The notes beneath the pieces were generated by a model. It was not told the DNA's origin. It worked only from the letters and a program-made list of their open reading frames with translations, and made no database searches. From contig DIGC01000122.1 in NCBI GenBank assembly GCA_002419445.1, positions 1-5,010 on the forward strand: a stretch of DNA of 5,010 nucleotides, in the 5' to 3' direction. The DNA comes from Caryophanales bacterium UBA5732 (lineage in GTDB: Bacteria > Bacillota_I > Bacilli_A > Izemoplasmatales > Hujiaoplasmataceae). The translations under genes and the position numbers were made by a program. Positions 3,650 through 5,010 of the stretch are shown here, one piece after another (the first letter of the stretch is position 1; every line of letters begins with the position of its first letter).

Positions 3650-5010
3650 TTATTTTTTTAAGTATACTCTCGCTTCAAATGGTTTCATAATCTTTGAAGA
3701 AACTTCTGAATAATTCTGCAAGATTAAATCATATTTCAAGAAATCATATTTCTTAATCTTTAAGTTCTTTTTGGTGAAGTTACATAAAACGTAAAGTTCT
3801 TGGCCATTCAAAGTTCTTTTATAAGCATAGATCTTCTTATTTTTAAAATCAATGTCTTGATAATCGCCATAAACGATGATTTCTTCTTTATGCCGTAATT
3901 TAATGATTTTTTTATAGTATTCTAGAATCGTTTTTTGGTTTGACTGGCTATTCTTGACATTGATGACTTTATAATTTTCATTAACTTCCAACCAAGGTTT
4001 TGTTTTAGAAAAACCGGCAAACGGTTTATCTTCCCATTGCATTGGCGTTCTGGCATTATCTCTTGACATCAACTTGATTTTTTTCATCATTCGTTCATGG
4101 GATAATAGTAACTTCCGTCCAAGTTTATAAATATTATGAGTTTCAATATCTTGGTACTGACTTAATTCCGTATAATGAGCGTTAGTCATGCCGATTTCTT
4201 GACCTTGGTAAATAAATGGCGTACCTTGTTGAAAATAGATGATTGTAGCCAAAAGTGTCGCTGATTGGTAATAATAGTTCATATTTCCAAATCGACTGAT
4301 GCTTCGGCCTTGATCATGGTTTTCTAGATATAGTGTATTCCACCCATCTAGTTCTAATTGCCATTTTGATAAAGCCTTTTTAAGGTTGATAGGTTTAAAT
4401 TTTTTAATAAACCATTTAATTAAATGATTATCGGCTGCCATATGGTCGAATTGAAAGACCATATTCAGCTCTTTTCTCTCAGGGTTCACAAGATCAGTTG
4501 CGGTTTTAGGATTAACAAAGACCGTCTCACCGACTGTAAAGCAATCATACTTAGAGAAAACATCTTCATATAGTTCTTTTAAATAGGTATGAAGTTTAGG
4601 ATTATTAAAATAGTGCTCACTGCCTTTTAAGATAATTTTAAATTTACCGTTCGGATGGTCATTGTTTTTGGCGATGATGTTAATTACATCGCATCTAAAA
4701 CCGTCAACCCCCGCATCAAGCCAAAACTTAATCATCTCTTTAATATCACTTCTGACGTTTTCGTTATCCCAATTTAAGTCTGGTTGTCCTTTCGCAAAAA
4801 GGTGTAAATAATATTCTCCGCGTTTTTCCGAAAAAGTCCAAGCTTCTTCCCCAAAAAAAGAAGTCCAATTTTTCTTTTTAACTTCCCAATGGTAATAATC
4901 CTCATATTTTCCGTCTCTTTTTTCGGATCTGACAAACCAAGAATGTTCCTTCGATGTATGGTTGATAACTAAATCCATCACCAACTTAATTCCTGAATCA
5001 TGTAATTTAG
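3650..5010 (-). CDS. GH13 alpha-glucosidase, oligo-1,6-glucosidase type (N-terminus beyond right edge)
   Basis: This is a retaining glycoside hydrolase that releases glucose from the non-reducing end of short alpha-glucans, most likely isomalto-oligosaccharides, in the cytoplasm. About 452 residues are visible; the reading frame stays open to the edge, and with a family length near 550 roughly 100 N-terminal residues are missing. GH13 region I is MDLVINHTSKEH (4978-4943). The nucleophile Asp is in DGFRCDVIN (codon 4688-4690), the acid/base Glu in TVGET (4526-4528), and the third Asp in LENHDQGR (4313-4315). NPERKELNMVFQFDHM and the C-terminal PFEARVYLKK also fit subfamily 31. Val after the nucleophile is associated with alpha-1,6 specificity, whereas maltases have Thr or Ala there. 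HDQGR replaces the usual HDQPR. Trehalose-6-phosphate hydrolase or dextran glucosidase are close alternatives. The TTG at 4984 is internal, not a start. Confidence 0.92.
   Translation of the reverse strand, partial: KLHDSGIKLVMDLVINHTSKEHSWFVRSEKRDGKYEDYYHWEVKKKNWTSFFGEEAWTFSEKRGEYYLHLFAKGQPDLNWDNENVRSDIKEMIKFWLDAGVDGFRCDVINIIAKNNDHPNGKFKIILKGSEHYFNNPKLHTYLKELYEDVFSKYDCFTVGETVFVNPKTATDLVNPERKELNMVFQFDHMAADNHLIKWFIKKFKPINLKKALSKWQLELDGWNTLYLENHDQGRSISRFGNMNYYYQSATLLATIIYFQQGTPFIYQGQEIGMTNAHYTELSQYQDIETHNIYKLGRKLLLSHERMMKKIKLMSRDNARTPMQWEDKPFAGFSKTKPWLEVNENYKVINVKNSQSNQKTILEYYKKIIKLRHKEEIIVYGDYQDIDFKNKKIYAYKRTLNGQELYVLCNFTKKNLKIKKYDFLKYDLILQNYSEVSSKIMKPFEARVYLKK

Noticed and set aside
4976..4984. 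TTG, GTG and ATG codons near the right edge as starts of the alpha-glucosidase
   Set aside because: The frame continues upstream with K-L-H-D-S-G-I-K, which matches GH13 proteins just before the D-L-V-I-N-H motif, so the real start is outside the window.

Overview
The window looks like chromosomal sequence from an AT-rich Gram-positive bacterium of the Bacillota, possibly a mollicute-related or Erysipelotrichia-like Bacilli lineage. The evidence is an rplU-rpmA pair with a Firmicutes-style leader RNA, an L27 that starts with an N-terminal extension before the mature Ala-Ser-Lys-Lys, strong GGAGG-type ribosome binding sites and consensus sigma-A promoters. All tryptophans I checked are TGG. 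One gene ends at a TGA inside a terminator, so the standard bacterial code (TGA = stop) fits. The exact lineage cannot be fixed from this sequence.

Layout, left to right. On the minus strand (read from right to left) a consensus promoter at about 2529-2557 drives a ~98-nt structured leader, then rplU (L21) and rpmA (L27), ending at a strong intrinsic terminator (1754-1785). A second minus-strand unit follows: galK (galactokinase), then an overlapping GNAT acetyltransferase, then after 25 nt the first seven codons of what appears to be obg (Obg GTPase), which runs off the left edge. rplU-rpmA-obg is a classic conserved order, so galK and the acetyltransferase look inserted between rpmA and obg. 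The protease gene prp (ysxB), usually between rplU and rpmA in Firmicutes, is absent from that position.

On the plus strand, divergent from rplU, is a membrane-anchored alpha/beta hydrolase (2667-3638). It converges on a minus-strand GH13 alpha-glucosidase of the oligo-1,6-glucosidase type, which enters from the right edge without its N-terminus. The two convergent genes are 11 nt apart and share a hairpin terminator that contains the hydrolase stop codon.

Functionally the window mixes translation and ribosome assembly (L21, L27, Obg) with sugar use (galactokinase and an intracellular-type alpha-glucosidase). I see no insertion sequence, CRISPR array, tRNA, phage gene or defence system, and no convincing unknown system. 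The most interesting points are the atypical L27 leader peptide with no adjacent prp, the L21 leader RNA, and the rewiring of the rpmA-obg neighbourhood.
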